Shown here piece by piece: positions 1 through 12,146 of a DNA stretch of 36,150 bases (position 1 is its first letter; each line of letters opens with the position of its first letter). The DNA is taken from the NCBI GenBank assembly GCA_000226015.1, contig JH152664.1, forward strand, positions 150,587 through 186,736, in the 5' to 3' direction. Both the position numbers and the translations under genes were made by a program. This DNA is from Mnemiopsis leidyi. Lineage: Eukaryota > Ctenophora > Tentaculata > Lobata > Bolinopsidae. The notes under the pieces are model-generated. The model worked only from the letters and a program-made list of their open reading frames with translations, made no database searches and was not told the origin of the DNA.

Positions 1-224
1 AATTCAGTTCATCCTTGAATTGAAATTGAAATTATAATCAACTTCAAGAACCGACTTTATTCACGTGCTTAAACTGTAACACTGCGAGCATGTAGCTTTC
101 CGTAATCACGTGATCTCCCTTTGTCATGCGCTTCTTGATACAGACCCTTCCTTTGTCATGCAGCACATGAAAGCGAACCATATACATTATACACAACCAA
201 AAGTAATTGAGAAGCGTGGGAATT

Positions 225-341
225 TTCGGACAAGAGTCCGTTCGGACAACAGTCCATTTCGGACAACAGTCCGCTTTTTTCGGAACACAGATTCGGACAA
301 CAGTCCGTTTCGGACAAGAGTCCGCTTCGGACAAAAGTCCG
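225..341. repeat. Array of short CGGAC-N4-GTCCG hairpins
   Basis: Six intact 14-bp inverted repeats of the form CGGAC-NNNN-GTCCG lie at about 227, 243, 260, 294, 311 and 328, with a degenerate unit near 280. One arm of the second unit ends in A instead of G. The loops vary (AAGA, AACA, AAAA) while both arms stay nearly constant. Spacing is about 16-17 bp apart from the region of the degenerate unit. The array lies about 500 bp upstream of the bHLH-PAS-like gene. It could be a minisatellite or a cluster of sites for a dimeric DNA-binding protein; the sequence does not decide between these. Confidence 0.85.
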
Positions 342-809
342 ATTACCCGTGTTGTTATAGTCGCTGTAACAAGTATCTCAACAAACTTTGTAGTAACTGT
401 ACGTGTTGAGAGCAAACAATTTCGTCTTGAGTTTAATCTGGAAATGTGTTACATTTTGTGTTTGAATTTATTATCTTTTTATAGATCTGTCTGTTTGTAA
501 ATTGTTCATATGTGAAACATGCATATATTTCGGTAACATATAGCGTGTACATCTTAGAGATCCTCAGCGTGTGTTTAAAATCTCATAAACCAAATCTGCT
601 ATTGTTTATTTAAACACATTAAGTGTTAAAAGCGGAGAATTGCTGTACTTAGGATTTATTAAACAGTTCCGCCTTAACTCGATATACCATATACCAATGG
701 TGAGGAGGATACACGGTACAAGTCAATGTTTTTCGCGGAAGTTCTACGATAGAAAAACCATTAATCTAATGATTTAATCACCCTAATCCAATACCACCCC
801 AAATAGGCA

Positions 810-839
810 ATGTCGCAGCAAAGACGTAGAAACACATAA
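810..839 (+). promoter_or_regulatory. Nine-codon upstream ORF before the bHLH-PAS-like start
   Basis: An ATG at 810 opens a nine-codon frame (MSQQRRRNT) that ends with TAA at 837-839, one base before the main ATG at 841. It is out of frame with the main ORF. If the 5' UTR includes this stretch, ribosomes would translate and terminate right at the main start, which usually lowers translation or makes it depend on reinitiation. The transcription start is unknown, so the uORF's presence in mRNA is inferred. Confidence 0.45.
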
Positions 840-840
840 A

Positions 841-2586
841 ATGATGTCAACCTCACTATGCTTTACCGAGTCGGACAGTATTGGGAAGCCAGGGGTGGGG
901 ATATACCGGAAGGAGAACGAGAAGAAAAGGAGCAAATGTAACCGGGACAAATTCAAGCTCTACATGGAGGAGCTGAACGAGGCGATGGGTTTCAAGAAGC
1001 TGAGCATCAACAAGTGTCTCTCCACAGCTGTGTCGGTCATGAAGCTGAGCAAGTTTTCGGACAAGTTCCCCGTGCAATCCGAGGGGTCTCTGGCACCGAG
1101 TTTGTTCTATGAGGTGGGCAACTACCTGGGCCTGGCTTTTGACGAAAACGGTCGAGTTCTCCACATCTCACACAAGCTAGCTGATCTTCCTCTGCCCTTC
1201 AACATGTGCCATGTAGGGTCCTTCCTTCACCAGATCTGCTTCAACACGGACCAGATCCTGGGACAGGTGTTTGGGAAACAGTGTCCTTTCATGGAGATGA
1301 AGTTGAAGTACAGCAAGAAGAACAAGCAGCCAACCATCATGTTCTTTAGAGGCAAGGTCCTGTTTAATCCTGCCCTTCAGATAAGAATCTTCATCGGGTA
1401 CGGATTTATCCAGGACAAACGGGATGCAATCCGAGACCCTTTCATGTTCAACTCCGGATTCGAGGTGTGGATAGATTCAAAATATGACGTTATCAAGTCA
1501 CACAGCTGGCTAGAGCTCCTGCTTGAGGAGAGTTTGAAGTATCAGGTGCAGCAAGGAGAAAAGGTCAATCTTTTCTCTCTTTTACACCCAGAAGATCTAG
1601 GTGTCATCAACATTTGTGAAGAACAGATGAAAACCCAAGGCTTCTTCAAGATCTCTTGTAGATTATATGATGGAGAAAACTACCTCTGGGTTACTGCCAG
1701 AGGTTACCCCCAAAACAGAGGCTCTGAAAGATATGCAGAGGTCTACGTCTGGCCTTTCGCATACGAGGACTTCAAAACTGGCGATATGTTTCTCCTTGAT
1801 GTCAAAAAGTTGTGGAGTAAAAAACAGAAGCGAGTGAAGATTCACAAGACAACCCGGACAGAAGCAACCTCCATCAGCACCTCCACAATCGCTAAGAAGC
1901 CTGAACCACCTATACTGGAGGTTATCTCCAACGAATTTCCGGATGTCCCAAGAAAGCGGCCAAGGTCTGATGGTGAGTCATCTGAGGCCTCAGAAAGCTG
2001 TGGAGAATCTCCCAAACGAATGGCCATAGATAGACGAAACTCGCTCAGTTCGCCAGAACCGTATGTACCCTTACAACATATCCCAAAACGAGTGTCTGCA
2101 TTCGAAGCCCGCAAGGGAAAATTCGTCCCGGTTACTGGATCCCTCCCCCTACTAAAGCAAAACGTGGAGAAGTTGGCCGAGAGGAAAGTGAGGATTGAGC
2201 CGGTCTTGATGCACACGGAGTACGTAAACCACCCTGCTAGTCCCGAGATATCTTCCTCCGGATCGAGAACTCCTGATTCAGAGTCCCAAGAGCTCCAGAG
2301 CCCTACCTTTCCTCCCACCATGACTCTGAAAAAGAACAACCCCGATGACCTGAGTGTTTCCCAATTCAACATAAGCCGTTTGATGCAGATGAACGCGGTT
2401 TTTAAAGAGTTGAAAGAGACAAATGCTGGGCTATTCTACAAATTTGCTGACGTGTTGGATCCAAATAAGAAGCCCGAGGCGGACGGTTTACTTAGCTTTC
2501 TGCCTCTCATACTGCAATTGCAAGAACGAGATCTTATTACAGGGTATGTACTTCATTATCTGCCACAACTTTTAAATCGATTATAA
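841..2586 (+). CDS. Divergent bHLH-PAS-like transcription factor
   Basis: This 581-residue ORF begins with two ATGs (841, 844) and has an in-frame TAA at 784, so translation starts here unless a 5' intron exists. Residues about 27-75 look like a basic helix-loop-helix (KKRSKCNRDKF followed by two amphipathic helices). Residues about 85-190 resemble a PAS-A domain. Residues about 203-315 resemble PAS-B, with the family-typical LLHPEDL stretch and a WVTARG strand. Two basic clusters near 320-340 and 370 (RKRPRSD) could be nuclear localisation signals. The rest is Ser/Pro-rich up to a helical C-terminus. bHLH-PAS proteins bind DNA as heterodimers with ARNT-type partners. Both domains are divergent and I cannot assign AHR, HIF/SIM or CLOCK type. 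A good donor (GTATGT) near 2545 suggests that the last dozen codons may be intronic and that a further exon follows. Confidence 0.62.
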   Translation: MMSTSLCFTESDSIGKPGVGIYRKENEKKRSKCNRDKFKLYMEELNEAMGFKKLSINKCLSTAVSVMKLSKFSDKFPVQSEGSLAPSLFYEVGNYLGLAFDENGRVLHISHKLADLPLPFNMCHVGSFLHQICFNTDQILGQVFGKQCPFMEMKLKYSKKNKQPTIMFFRGKVLFNPALQIRIFIGYGFIQDKRDAIRDPFMFNSGFEVWIDSKYDVIKSHSWLELLLEESLKYQVQQGEKVNLFSLLHPEDLGVINICEEQMKTQGFFKISCRLYDGENYLWVTARGYPQNRGSERYAEVYVWPFAYEDFKTGDMFLLDVKKLWSKKQKRVKIHKTTRTEATSISTSTIAKKPEPPILEVISNEFPDVPRKRPRSDGESSEASESCGESPKRMAIDRRNSLSSPEPYVPLQHIPKRVSAFEARKGKFVPVTGSLPLLKQNVEKLAERKVRIEPVLMHTEYVNHPASPEISSSGSRTPDSESQELQSPTFPPTMTLKKNNPDDLSVSQFNISRLMQMNAVFKELKETNAGLFYKFADVLDPNKKPEADGLLSFLPLILQLQERDLITGYVLHYLPQLLNRL

Positions 2587-4033
2587 ATGACATGTTTAAC
2601 TACTACTGCATATGTACTTGTATGCTTTACTACTCCTGAATTGTTAAAATTAAACAGATTTTATTTTAGTTTTCACCAAATTATAATTTTTCAGAATATG
2701 AAACCATCTGGATTACCCGAATTAGGTAGCTGAAAAGAACAAGACACAAACAGCACTTCAAAAACAAGCTGATGTTTGTCGCTCATAATAAGTTGGAAGC
2801 AACAGGAAGTTTGAATGATTTATAGGTATCACTTCAAGTTGCGCACGCAGCCCTCTCGTTGTCAAAATTTGATCTCTGATTCAAATCTCAAAACGAAAAT
2901 TCTGCATGCACGTGTTGTCTGTATCTTGTTAGGTTAGAGTCGAAGTGACGAGGGGGCTACGTGTGCAAAGAAGGTGACCAGCTTGAATTACTATTTAGCA
3001 TCACTATATCAAAATACACGCCAACTATTAAGCTGTTGGTCATTTTTCTCCCTTTTGATCTTGATTGTTGCTATAACAACGCACTGGACTGTGTTGCACA
3101 TCCAGCAAATGTGCTCTAATATGGAAGTTGCTAACTAGTTAAAAATGTGCCCATATATGGAAGTTGGTTTAACTAACTAGTTACATGTCTCAGTTTTTGA
3201 TATTTGTTAGTTGTTTTCTTGGGTTTAAGAGTCCCATCCAACAATCCCTTGGGGGTCATGTCAAGTTGATTTTAGCTTTAGTGTTGCCAAGCCTCTTTTG
3301 GCTTTGTTTAGTTCAACGCCCATGAGGGATTGTATCGTTGGAGCAAAACGCTGTGTCTTCTTTGACTCTTATCTAAAATAAGTTTTGAATGTTCAAGTTA
3401 ACATTTTGCTTTACGAAACGGAATATCTTTTCGAGTGTAAAAGATCTGTATTTAGTTCATATTGTGTTTACGAAGAGCCGTGTCTGCTATCACATTCTTG
3501 TGTAACGCTTCCTAGCATACTTAGCATCCCGTCAGTTTGGGAAACATGATAATTATAGGTTGTCAGTACTCTCCTGTTAATTTAGAATGTGAATTGGCCA
3601 TGGCTCTTCCATGCAAAGGTGATTGGTAGCTGGCAAACCATGCTGTTCAGCTTGGGGTTTTCAACACACGAATTTTAATAGCTTTGAGATCCGAGGCCTG
3701 TAATTTATCTTGAACGATTTTTATAGTTAACCTACAAACTCATCATAACGGGGTTTTTTGTAAAACAGATTTATGAATTTTATCATGGGATGGTCAGTAC
3801 ATACAGATTTAAATATGTTATATGATTTATTATGCAATGTTATAGAGGTCATCGTGAAAGTTAGGGCACCTAAAGTTGCTTGCGCCTCAACCTTGCCATA
3901 GTTTTGATTCTTCTTAATTTAATAATCTTAATTATAAAATAAGATATTATAAAATTGTCCGTGTAAGAAGCATCAGCGTCCCCGCAAGTTTAGGTGCCCA
4001 ACCGTTTTCGCATTCTCAAATTTTTTATTTTAG
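2587..4033. other. 3' flank or last intron of the bHLH-PAS-like gene
   Basis: AT-rich DNA with no ORF that looks coding. If the donor near 2545 is used, this is an intron. A nearer acceptor at about 2694-2695 would put a stop only two codons into the next exon. Canonical AATAAA signals occur near 4164 and 4614 but I see none directly after the 2586 stop, which fits a longer transcript. Confidence 0.4.
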
Positions 4034-4114
4034 TTTTTGCTTGAGCTGGAGGAACAGCTGAGATATAAAACTGCTGACCTCGAAGTCAGCTGGGAACATA
4101 GTAATTTACTGTAA
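4034..4114 (+). CDS. Possible terminal exon of the bHLH-PAS-like gene
   Basis: After a pyrimidine-rich acceptor ending at 4033 (TTTTATTTTAG), one frame reads 26 codons containing LELEEQLRYKTADLEVSWEH, an amphipathic helix-like stretch, then TAA at 4112-4114. A polyadenylation signal AATAAA follows near 4164. This would make a natural last exon. The phase fits a donor after TAT near 2550 (GTACTT, weak), not the stronger GTATGT at about 2545, which would end after nine codons in another frame. The call is therefore tentative. Confidence 0.3.
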   Translation, partial: FLLELEEQLRYKTADLEVSWEHSNLL

Positions 4115-7100
4115 GGTAAATGTGTACTTTCAAGTTATCTGATGATACCGGTTTACCACAGAGTAAATAAAAGTATCTCACTTCAATGTTGATGTGTCTT
4201 TATCCGCGCCAGATTGTTCAATATTTATCGTAGCATCAGTTCATTGTCCGTATAAAACTTATTGCATGGAATAGATCAATTATGTATTTGTTAATTCGAC
4301 GACTAGGATGGTTTCTAGTTAACTCAGACTATTAAAATTGAACAATCAGGTGCTTTGGGAAGTGGACACAAATGCTAAGTTACCTCCTAGATATTGCTAA
4401 ATTTATAATTTAAAACCCTTCAAGAGATTAAGGTTAAAAGCATTTGTGTCCATTTTGCTCATATTTTTGGCCATGTGTCATTTTCTGTCGGCCGGGGACT
4501 TATAATGAGTCCCTGGATATAGGGAGTATTGGAAAATATTTTTGGTTTTGATGGGTTTCATGGGAAAGTTATTATTATAATATGTATATTTCTGTGCATG
4601 CTCGAAACGCAGTGTAATAAAAGTAAATCTTTTAAGTGCCTGCAGCACACATTGCTATCAGTTTAGATCTCTTCAGAAAAAATGTTGACTGTTGAACAAT
4701 TGCCTTCTCATTAATTAAGGCGATCGAGCGGATGAATCATTCATCGCTTTGACTATTGAGTAAATTTTGGGTCTTAAATTATTTTAAGGTATGTAAGATT
4801 GTAAGAGCGTGTGAAATGAGCCTACTGTGGCTTAGTTGATAGTATTTTTGTCTCCGACAAAATTTTTGATGTTTTGCTTAATTGACTTTTCGAAACTTAT
4901 GAAAATTAGTCTTTAAAATACAATTGTTACGGATGTTGATGAAAAAACTTACTTTAGTCCTCTCAAAATTATTGATTGTATACTGCTTTTATAGTTAGCG
5001 TTTAATTGATTCTGTAATAATAATGTAAATTTCAAATTTAGACTCATATTATTACTAAAGAAACGACTTCAAAACAACTTACTGACGAAAATCGTCGAAG
5101 CTTGTCAAAAATTTGGACTAATCTGGCCTTACGCAGGTGAAATAAAGAATAAGAAATTTGGATTGAATTTAGTATAGTTCATCCAAATCCCAGAAATAAC
5201 AACTGCTGTCTCCACAAACAATGTCAACCCTGACTCTTTAGAAGGTTCAAATATGTTTAAACTGGCTGGTAGATATGTTAAACTTACGTTTCATGAAACT
5301 TAATTTTAGAGTAATATCCAATTATGTGTAAGGAAAAAAGTGTAACTGGGCTGTGCAGTTCTGCCATTATTACTGAATCAATGTGCTCTGTTTTTGTGTC
5401 AAATTTTGTCAGAACTCGGAGTCCAAGGTAAATTTTGATCAACAAAGTTTAACTGCAACCTTCTATATATATGTCTTATAAATATGTACTTGGCTGGTTA
5501 TTTTCGCATCTAAGTCGCTCTTTTTGCTATGATTAAGAAGCCTTTCAATTGTTTTTACAATGCGAAAACTATTCAGTCACTATTTAAACCTTTTAATGGT
5601 TCTTCGCGCAATAAAGTTCCATCCTTTGTCTTCTCCGGGCTGATGTCTGGAGTTTCTCAAGTGTATGTTAACTTAATTGTGCTCCTGCTAGCTTATGTAA
5701 TATCTAATGTCGAAGTTTTTAGAAAGTGGATATTGATGGATGTTGAGGATCAAGATTTTGATCTCAAAGTAATTTCTTGTGATGGTATGATTCTACAATG
5801 AACACCGTTGTTAAGATCGAGATTTGATCTCGAGGAAAGGAAATGAGTGTGTAGCCTTGCTGGGCTGCACTGAGAAGGTGGCAGTTTTATCTGCATGCGT
5901 CGTTCTCGTGACGTCACACTGCTTGATGGTTGAGCTCTGCGTTTCTGTCTACAACGACTCTAAAATAATCCTAGTCATACTAGAAAAGATAGGTTTAACT
6001 TATCTAATTCAACCCATCCTGTCCATGCTGTTGCAGCTTGCTTCATTGGCTGAACCCTTTCACCATATAATATACTCATGTGATAAATGCGAGCGAATAT
6101 CGGATTTTCGTTTCCGCTACTTTGAATGTTATTGCTACGCATGAAATAATACACCGCCCTCTTTGTCTTTAGTCTTCACCCAGGCAGTCGGTTATCAAAT
6201 AAGATTTACCGGCGATATTTCAAATATTTTGTACGACAGATGTATATGAGCTCAATCGACAGCTGGTTTGATTTTTCAGTGTTAATGCGAAATTTTTACA
6301 GATTGGAATATTTGATGGTTAAGAAAAGGTATATATATTATGGAATGAAATAGCTGAGGGAAAACCGCGTTAATTGATTAAGTTTACGTTGCTCTGATGC
6401 AAAAAATTAAACTCTTTACTCTGATTGAATTGTGAAATTTGAACCTATGTCCAAGCAATTACTGTCATTTGAAGGACACAACCGAAATTCAAAACCTCTG
6501 ATAGAATTTTGCAAGTTTTCACAAAAAAACCGGACCGGGCGACATCGTTGCCGGCCGAATGATACTGTACGTGACGAAACATTTAACTTGATTTTTCTTA
6601 TCAAGCTGTTTCTGAAACCTCAGTGCCAACTTTATGTACCTCGTTTTATCACTGATTGAAAGAGGATACTTGAAATAATTGCCATGTGACTAGAAGCAGA
6701 TAGGATTTCCCTCAGCGATTGGAAAGATATTATATGTGTATGTTTATTCTATACGTTTAGCTACGGAAAAGGGCGTCCTATCACGATTCTTAGCCTGGAA
6801 TGGACGTCCATCGATAGTTGTCTTTATTATTGCTTGATTTCAATTTCTTATTGGAGTAGAGAATTACTCCTAAATGATTTAGGCGACACACGGTGCAATA
6901 TCTTTATGAAGTCATTGTTACTTGATTCTTACTTAGATGTTGATTATGTTATTGAGCGATGGAAGTTGGACGACAATTGCATGTAATGTTCACATGCGTA
7001 TTCGATAAAATTATATTTAGTTCGACCTAAATTTCTGTATGGCTATTACCTATAATGAGCGTTTTACTGCTTTATACAAAGTTCGATTTGAAACTCAACA

Positions 7101-9922
7101 AAGAACCATTTTGTTTCATGTAAATTACAAATATCAGAATTTCCACAATTTTCATGTTACTAAATTGAAAGCAAATTCGTATCCAATATTTTTCTATTGT
7201 ATCACAACCTAGTTGATTGATTCCTTTTAACATCAATGTACAAGTTGTCTCAATGATCTGTCCAAGTGTTATTGCTTGTAACGCAAAACTATAAATATTT
7301 TTTTGATGAAACACAAAGTATAACCTCCGGATTATCTTTACAAAGCTTAGTGTCGCTAGACATACATTAGGTAAGCCCTGGTAACGGTAAAATTTCTTTT
7401 CTGCGAATAAATGAGTTTATTTTAAGATTCAGCTGATGAAGCTTTTCACAAAAATTCCAGAGGTTGACACCCAAATCCGAAAAAGCATGCTCACAAATGA
7501 TGACAGTTATTAGTAAAGACAACTTTGGCGCCTATTTGGGGTCACCCTAGCCTTGAGAAGTTAATACCACGGCAATTTTTAAATACAAGATTAAGATCTC
7601 AAAAATAAATGGATACTATCCAAAAATTGATGATAGAAATTTGATCCACTTTGTTCGACAATCAATCACTGAGTTTAGAAATTTTGTGTTTTGTCCCATC
7701 AAATATATGTTTCCATCGCCTCTAAACCAAGAAATAACAGTAGTTAAAATTAAGAATAGTTAGATATAAAGTTATAGACTTATCCTATAATACTGCCTGA
7801 TAAGTGATTGATGCACAGTGCACAACATTGACGAATTTATGCGAATGAGTTAACTTGTACTGTGGCAATTGACTTCCTAAAATGTACTGTTACAATAAAT
7901 AACAGTAGTCAACTCTCTCGTTACCATGTATTGTTGTAGTTGTTTGCACTGTGACTATACCCGTTCCATCTCAGTACAAATCCCATATTTTCTAGTATAG
8001 TTCTACCGTCGCGAATTTGATAACATAAGCACGACAATTCAGCTATTTCATAACACTAATTGCCCTAAAATCAAAACAGATAACCACACGATTGCCTCAT
8101 TTCGCAACTCGGCCGTTAATGGGCCCAGAAATTGATCTGAAAACATTGTCTCTTTAAGTTCATCATTTCGTTTATCAAAACTCAATTATGATGAAGCATT
8201 AGGTTTAGATCAGGGAAAACTTATTTTAAAACTTAAAAATAAAATGGAAAATCACCGCGACGACGTTATAGGTATGATATAGTGAACTGTCAAATTCCGA
8301 AAATTCCTTCTCTTATGGGATTTGGTGCTTTCTCTTATGAGTAATGCACATTATGTGTTGTTCTGAAGAAAGTTATAAGTGTCCTGCTTTCTGTCAGATG
8401 AGCTGTAATAATATTTAAGTAGACACTAAGACTGCTTGATGTTGCAAATTGATAATTCAATACAGAGGTAAAGTAAGAAGAATCCTTAATACGCATAAAT
8501 GATGCCCCTACCACCTTTGCAATCGAGCTTGGTCATTCGAAATCCCCCTCCATCAAGCTAATTAGGTAAATATTTCACCAAATTTCACTGATATTTTACT
8601 CACTTCCAATCCTAAAGAAATTTTATCGACTCCTGGTTTCCCTCTTTCCTCCTCTTCTAATTTTCATGCTTTCATTCCCCTCTCCTCCTTTCCTTAAAGA
8701 TTGATGAATGACTTGTGAAATCGGTGTTATTCCTTTCTTAACCAGATTATTTAGTATCGAGATCCAGATTCAAGAATAAAATATAGTAATTGATCATCCT
8801 TTATTATACAATATACATGGTACTCAAGACACAAATAGATTATCTAAATGAACTTCTCAACGTTTTTTTATTCAGTTCAGGTTTGTGCCAATACGATAGA
8901 ACCTCAATTATTTCCTTTTCAAACTGATAATATTCAAACTGATAACTTTCAAACTGATAATATTCAGAAAAATTTCCAGAAAAATTACACCGTATTGACA
9001 CCCATGTCATCCAAGATTTCGTTCAGTCTGGGACAAGAATTGAGCCATGGTTTTATCCTCGTTACCTTGTATTTTCACGAGTCATACTCAAAAGTAGACT
9101 TATTAAGCATATTGAGTGTACAGTATGAGTGAAACACGCATGGCATGTGTAAGTTGTAACACGCATTGATAACTGGTGCTTGTGCATTTATGAACAAATA
9201 TTGGTTGGACCGCTCTAAGTCTTAAATAGAGAGTAATCCAAGTATAACCACAATGATAAACCCTAGAATCTAGATGTCATATCAATGATCGTCTCATGAT
9301 TCTATAAGGTTTAAGGTTTCTCGGCATCTAAAATTAAGCTTGTCCAAACTGATTTCGATCCCCGATACAAATTCCAATTGTTTATCATTTTTATAAATAC
9401 GCTCATTGCGCAATGGAATTGTATCTAGCGTCACAAAAAACAACGTCAAACAAATCAACATGGCAATGGTCATGATATTAGACCATGGACCAGTATTCTA
9501 ATTCTAAAGATTTTCTGGAAGTTTGGCTAATTTTGTCTGACTGTGAGTCGCTGACTCTGCCTTTGTATTTGTAACATAAGATAACAGACTTTTGGTTTTG
9601 GCACATCTTCACAGTGCAGCATGCATAATTCTTGTTGTGATACTGGGCTTACCAACTACTTGTAAACAGCAATAATTTAGGTTAATCTGATATTGTATAA
9701 TGTATACATGTAATGTTACTCGTTAGGTATACGTGAATTTTTTGTTTTGTTTGTCAAATGCTTGTTACAATCTAACACCTAAAATTGTGTCAAAACTTTT
9801 AAGATAAATTTGTACATTTGTAAGAGGGTGAAGTCTGAAAACGCTTGAAGAGTTATTTCAACTTTGAGATTTAAACCACACAAAAGCATATAATAATTTC
9901 ACTACTGTATCGTAGCGGAGCC
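4115..9922. other. Gene-poor AT-rich interval
   Basis: Nearly 6 kb in which I find no gene with recognisable domains, splice-linked exons or sustained coding character. Open frames at 5529-5801 and 5824-6144 (90 and 106 codons) are hydrophobic, match no family I know and are probably chance. A small repeat of CAAACTGATAA-type units lies near 8919-8966 inside another chance frame. No RNA gene was recognised. Confidence 0.5.
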
Positions 9923-11899
9923 ATGTCGTGGTTCGGGAAGAAAAAGGAGGCCACCCCTTCCACTGCAGATGCCATAAGTAAGTTACAGGAAACAGAGACG
10001 ATGCTCCAGAAAAAATCAGATTTCTTGGAAGCTAAGATAACGCAAGAAATGAAAACCGCGAAAGCGGCTGGCATGAAAAATAAGAGAGTTGCACTTAATG
10101 CTTTGAAACGAAAGCGAAGGTTTGTACCACATTTTATATCAGTGATTTTCGTTTAAAAACAACTGCTCGTCCAATTTTTGGTTGTTGTTAAAGAATGGAG
10201 ACACATCAATCAATTTGAGGTGTTCCCAAATAACTGTGAACAGCACAGGACCCAATGGGCGCGGACAGGTTGTTCAGTAATCGAGATAGTTTCTTAATAT
10301 AAGGTTAAGATTAAATATCGGTGCAGACAAATGAGAATTCAATATTTCGGTTGCCTGATACAATCACATGAGATATCTAAAAATAGAAGTTGGTTGAATA
10401 TCAAATATATCTAAGAAATAAAAGTTGGTCGAATATCACATGAGATATCTAAAAATAAAAGTTGGTTGAATATCACGTGAGATATCTAAAAATAGAAGTT
10501 GGTTGAATATCACATGAAATATCTAAAAATAAAAGTTGGTTGAATATCACAAGAGATATCTAAAAATAGAAGTTGGTTGAATATCACATGAAATATCTAA
10601 AAATAAAAGTTGGTTGAATATCTGAAGATACATCTAAAAATAGAAGTTGGTTGAATATTACATGAGATATCTAAAAATAGAAGTTGCTTGCTTGATACAA
10701 TCACATGAGATATCTAAAAATAAAGTTGGTTGAATATCACATATAGCAGTCTACAAACTGTAATAAAACGCAAGATTCAGTAACGGTTATTTAGGTACGA
10801 GGAACAACTAAACAAGATAGACGGTACCCTCTGTACGATTGAGTTCCAGAGAGAGGCTCTAGAGAACGCCAACACCAACACTGAAGTGCTGAAAAACATG
10901 GGCTTTGCCGCCAAAGCGCTGGAGGGAGCCCACAAGCAGATTGGAGATATCGACAAGGTGAGTTTACTTAAACTGTGAACATTTCGGCCAATGTGGTTAC
11001 ATTGACATGTTTCCATCCATCTGAGATTTTTGCGGCTAGCTGAAATAGGCGCGACCCTGCTTTGTGGGTGGCTGTTGGGGGGCCATGTCTTACACACTGC
11101 AATTTTCAAATGTGACAATAGCACATTAGCACAGTAACTGTTTGGCTCGAACTATTGATACTACTAAAAAATTATAAAGAGTGGTAGCTGTTGAAAATTG
11201 TTCTTCATTGAAATTCTCAACAAATAAACCTTATCGATACTTGTATTCAACTTTTTAGCTGTCCTAGTGATATAATGTTTATTTCCAGGTACACGACCTG
11301 ATGGACGACATTGCGGAACAGCAAGAATTAGCTAACGAGATCTCGAGTGCCATCAGTTCACCCATGGGATTCGGAATGGAGATGGATGAAGATGAGCTGT
11401 TAGCAGAGTTGGAGGGTATGGAACAGGAAGACATGGACAGACAGGTTAGAAAATTACTGAATACTTAATTGTTGCCTTAATGTTGTCAAAATGTTGTTTT
11501 ATGGTTTGTTGTCACAGTGTGGCCTTAATGTTGTCATAATGTTGTCATATTGTGGTATTAATGTGGTCATAATGTTGTCATATTTTTGCATCGACACCGG
11601 ACAAAATTGCCGAATCTTTTTCTACTTTTGCTTATCGGTGAGATATGAGCTTCAAAACATCTAAAAAGATACTATTAAAAGATACTGTTAAAAATCTTTA
11701 AAGACTTTATCGATACCAAAGTGACATACAAATGTTATAGTCCTATAAATATACAAATATCATAATTTTCTTATTTCAGTTGCTGGACATCCCAGACAGT
11801 GCGGTGCCCAATTTACCGTCGGTTCCAGATGCAGTCCCCACCGCCGCCCAGGAGGAAGAAGACGAGGACATGGCGGCCCTGGCAGCCTGGGCTACCTAA
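9923..11899 (+). CDS. CHMP4: CHMP4/Snf7 ESCRT-III subunit, copy 1
   Basis: Four coding exons: 9923-10119, 10795-10957, 11289-11444 and 11780-11899, joining in phases 2, 0 and 0 into 211 residues. Human CHMP4 proteins are about 220-230. The N-terminus (MSWFGKKK) is the short basic/aromatic membrane-anchoring segment of Snf7 proteins. The alpha1-alpha2 hairpin carries MLQKKSDFLEAKI, KNKRVALNALKRKRRYEEQL and IEFQREALENANTNTEVLKN, all characteristic of CHMP4. An acidic stretch (DEDELLAELEGMEQEDMDRQ) follows. The C-terminus ends DMAALAAWAT, matching the short helix through which CHMP4 binds the Bro1 domain of ALIX. The protein polymerises on membranes in endosomal sorting, cytokinetic abscission and membrane repair. 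All junctions are GT-AG. An alternative acceptor near 10780 would put a stop codon at the exon start. Confidence 0.95.
10365..10742. repeat. Minisatellite in intron 1 of CHMP4 copy 1
   Basis: About ten imperfect units of roughly 35-37 bp, built on TATCTAAAAATAGAAGTTGG plus TTGAATATCACATGAGA. Some units carry AATAAAAG in place of AATAGAAG. The array fills the middle and 3' half of the intron and ends about 50 bp before the exon 2 acceptor at 10793-10794. Nothing similar lies in the matching intron of copy 2, so it arose or was lost after the gene duplication. Confidence 0.9.
11462..11585. repeat. Short ATGTTGTCATA repeats in CHMP4 copy 1 intron 3
   Basis: A run of degenerate 11-24 bp units containing AATGTTGTCATAATGTTGTC begins about 15 bp after the splice donor at 11445. 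It is a local slippage or minisatellite tract inside the intron. Confidence 0.7.
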
Positions 11900-12099
11900 C
11901 GTGCACGTGCAGTGACTCCGTCTTCTGTACCGCACACTTAACTGCACGTGCATTTTTGATCTGCTTTGATAAAATTTTGTAGAATTTTAGGGACAAGTAG
12001 GATTTTGGGCTGAACCAGGCGATAACCACCTTTTCAGAGCAGTTTGCGGATCATCGAGGTCGTCTTCTCCTTCATGAAAATTGCTTTTCAAAAAGTAGC

Positions 12100-12146
12100 C
12101 AATTGATTAAAGCTTGTTCAATTGATTAAAGCTTCTTCAATTAAAT
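12100..12146 (+). terminator. Possible poly(A) signals downstream of CHMP4 copy 1
   Basis: Three ATTAAA hexamers, the commonest variant of AATAAA, lie at about 12106, 12125 and 12140, embedded in a short duplication (TTGATTAAAGCTT). They are 200-250 bp after the stop codon, a normal distance for a 3' end. No cleavage site can be proved from sequence. Confidence 0.35.

Noticed and set aside
5529..6144. Two adjacent open frames of 90 and 106 codons, hydrophobic
   Set aside because: No recognisable motif, no splice links, no clear signals; such lengths occur by chance in this much sequence.
8848..9132. 94-codon frame with repeated QTDN
   Set aside because: Short local repeat in AT-rich DNA, no start context or homology that I can see.
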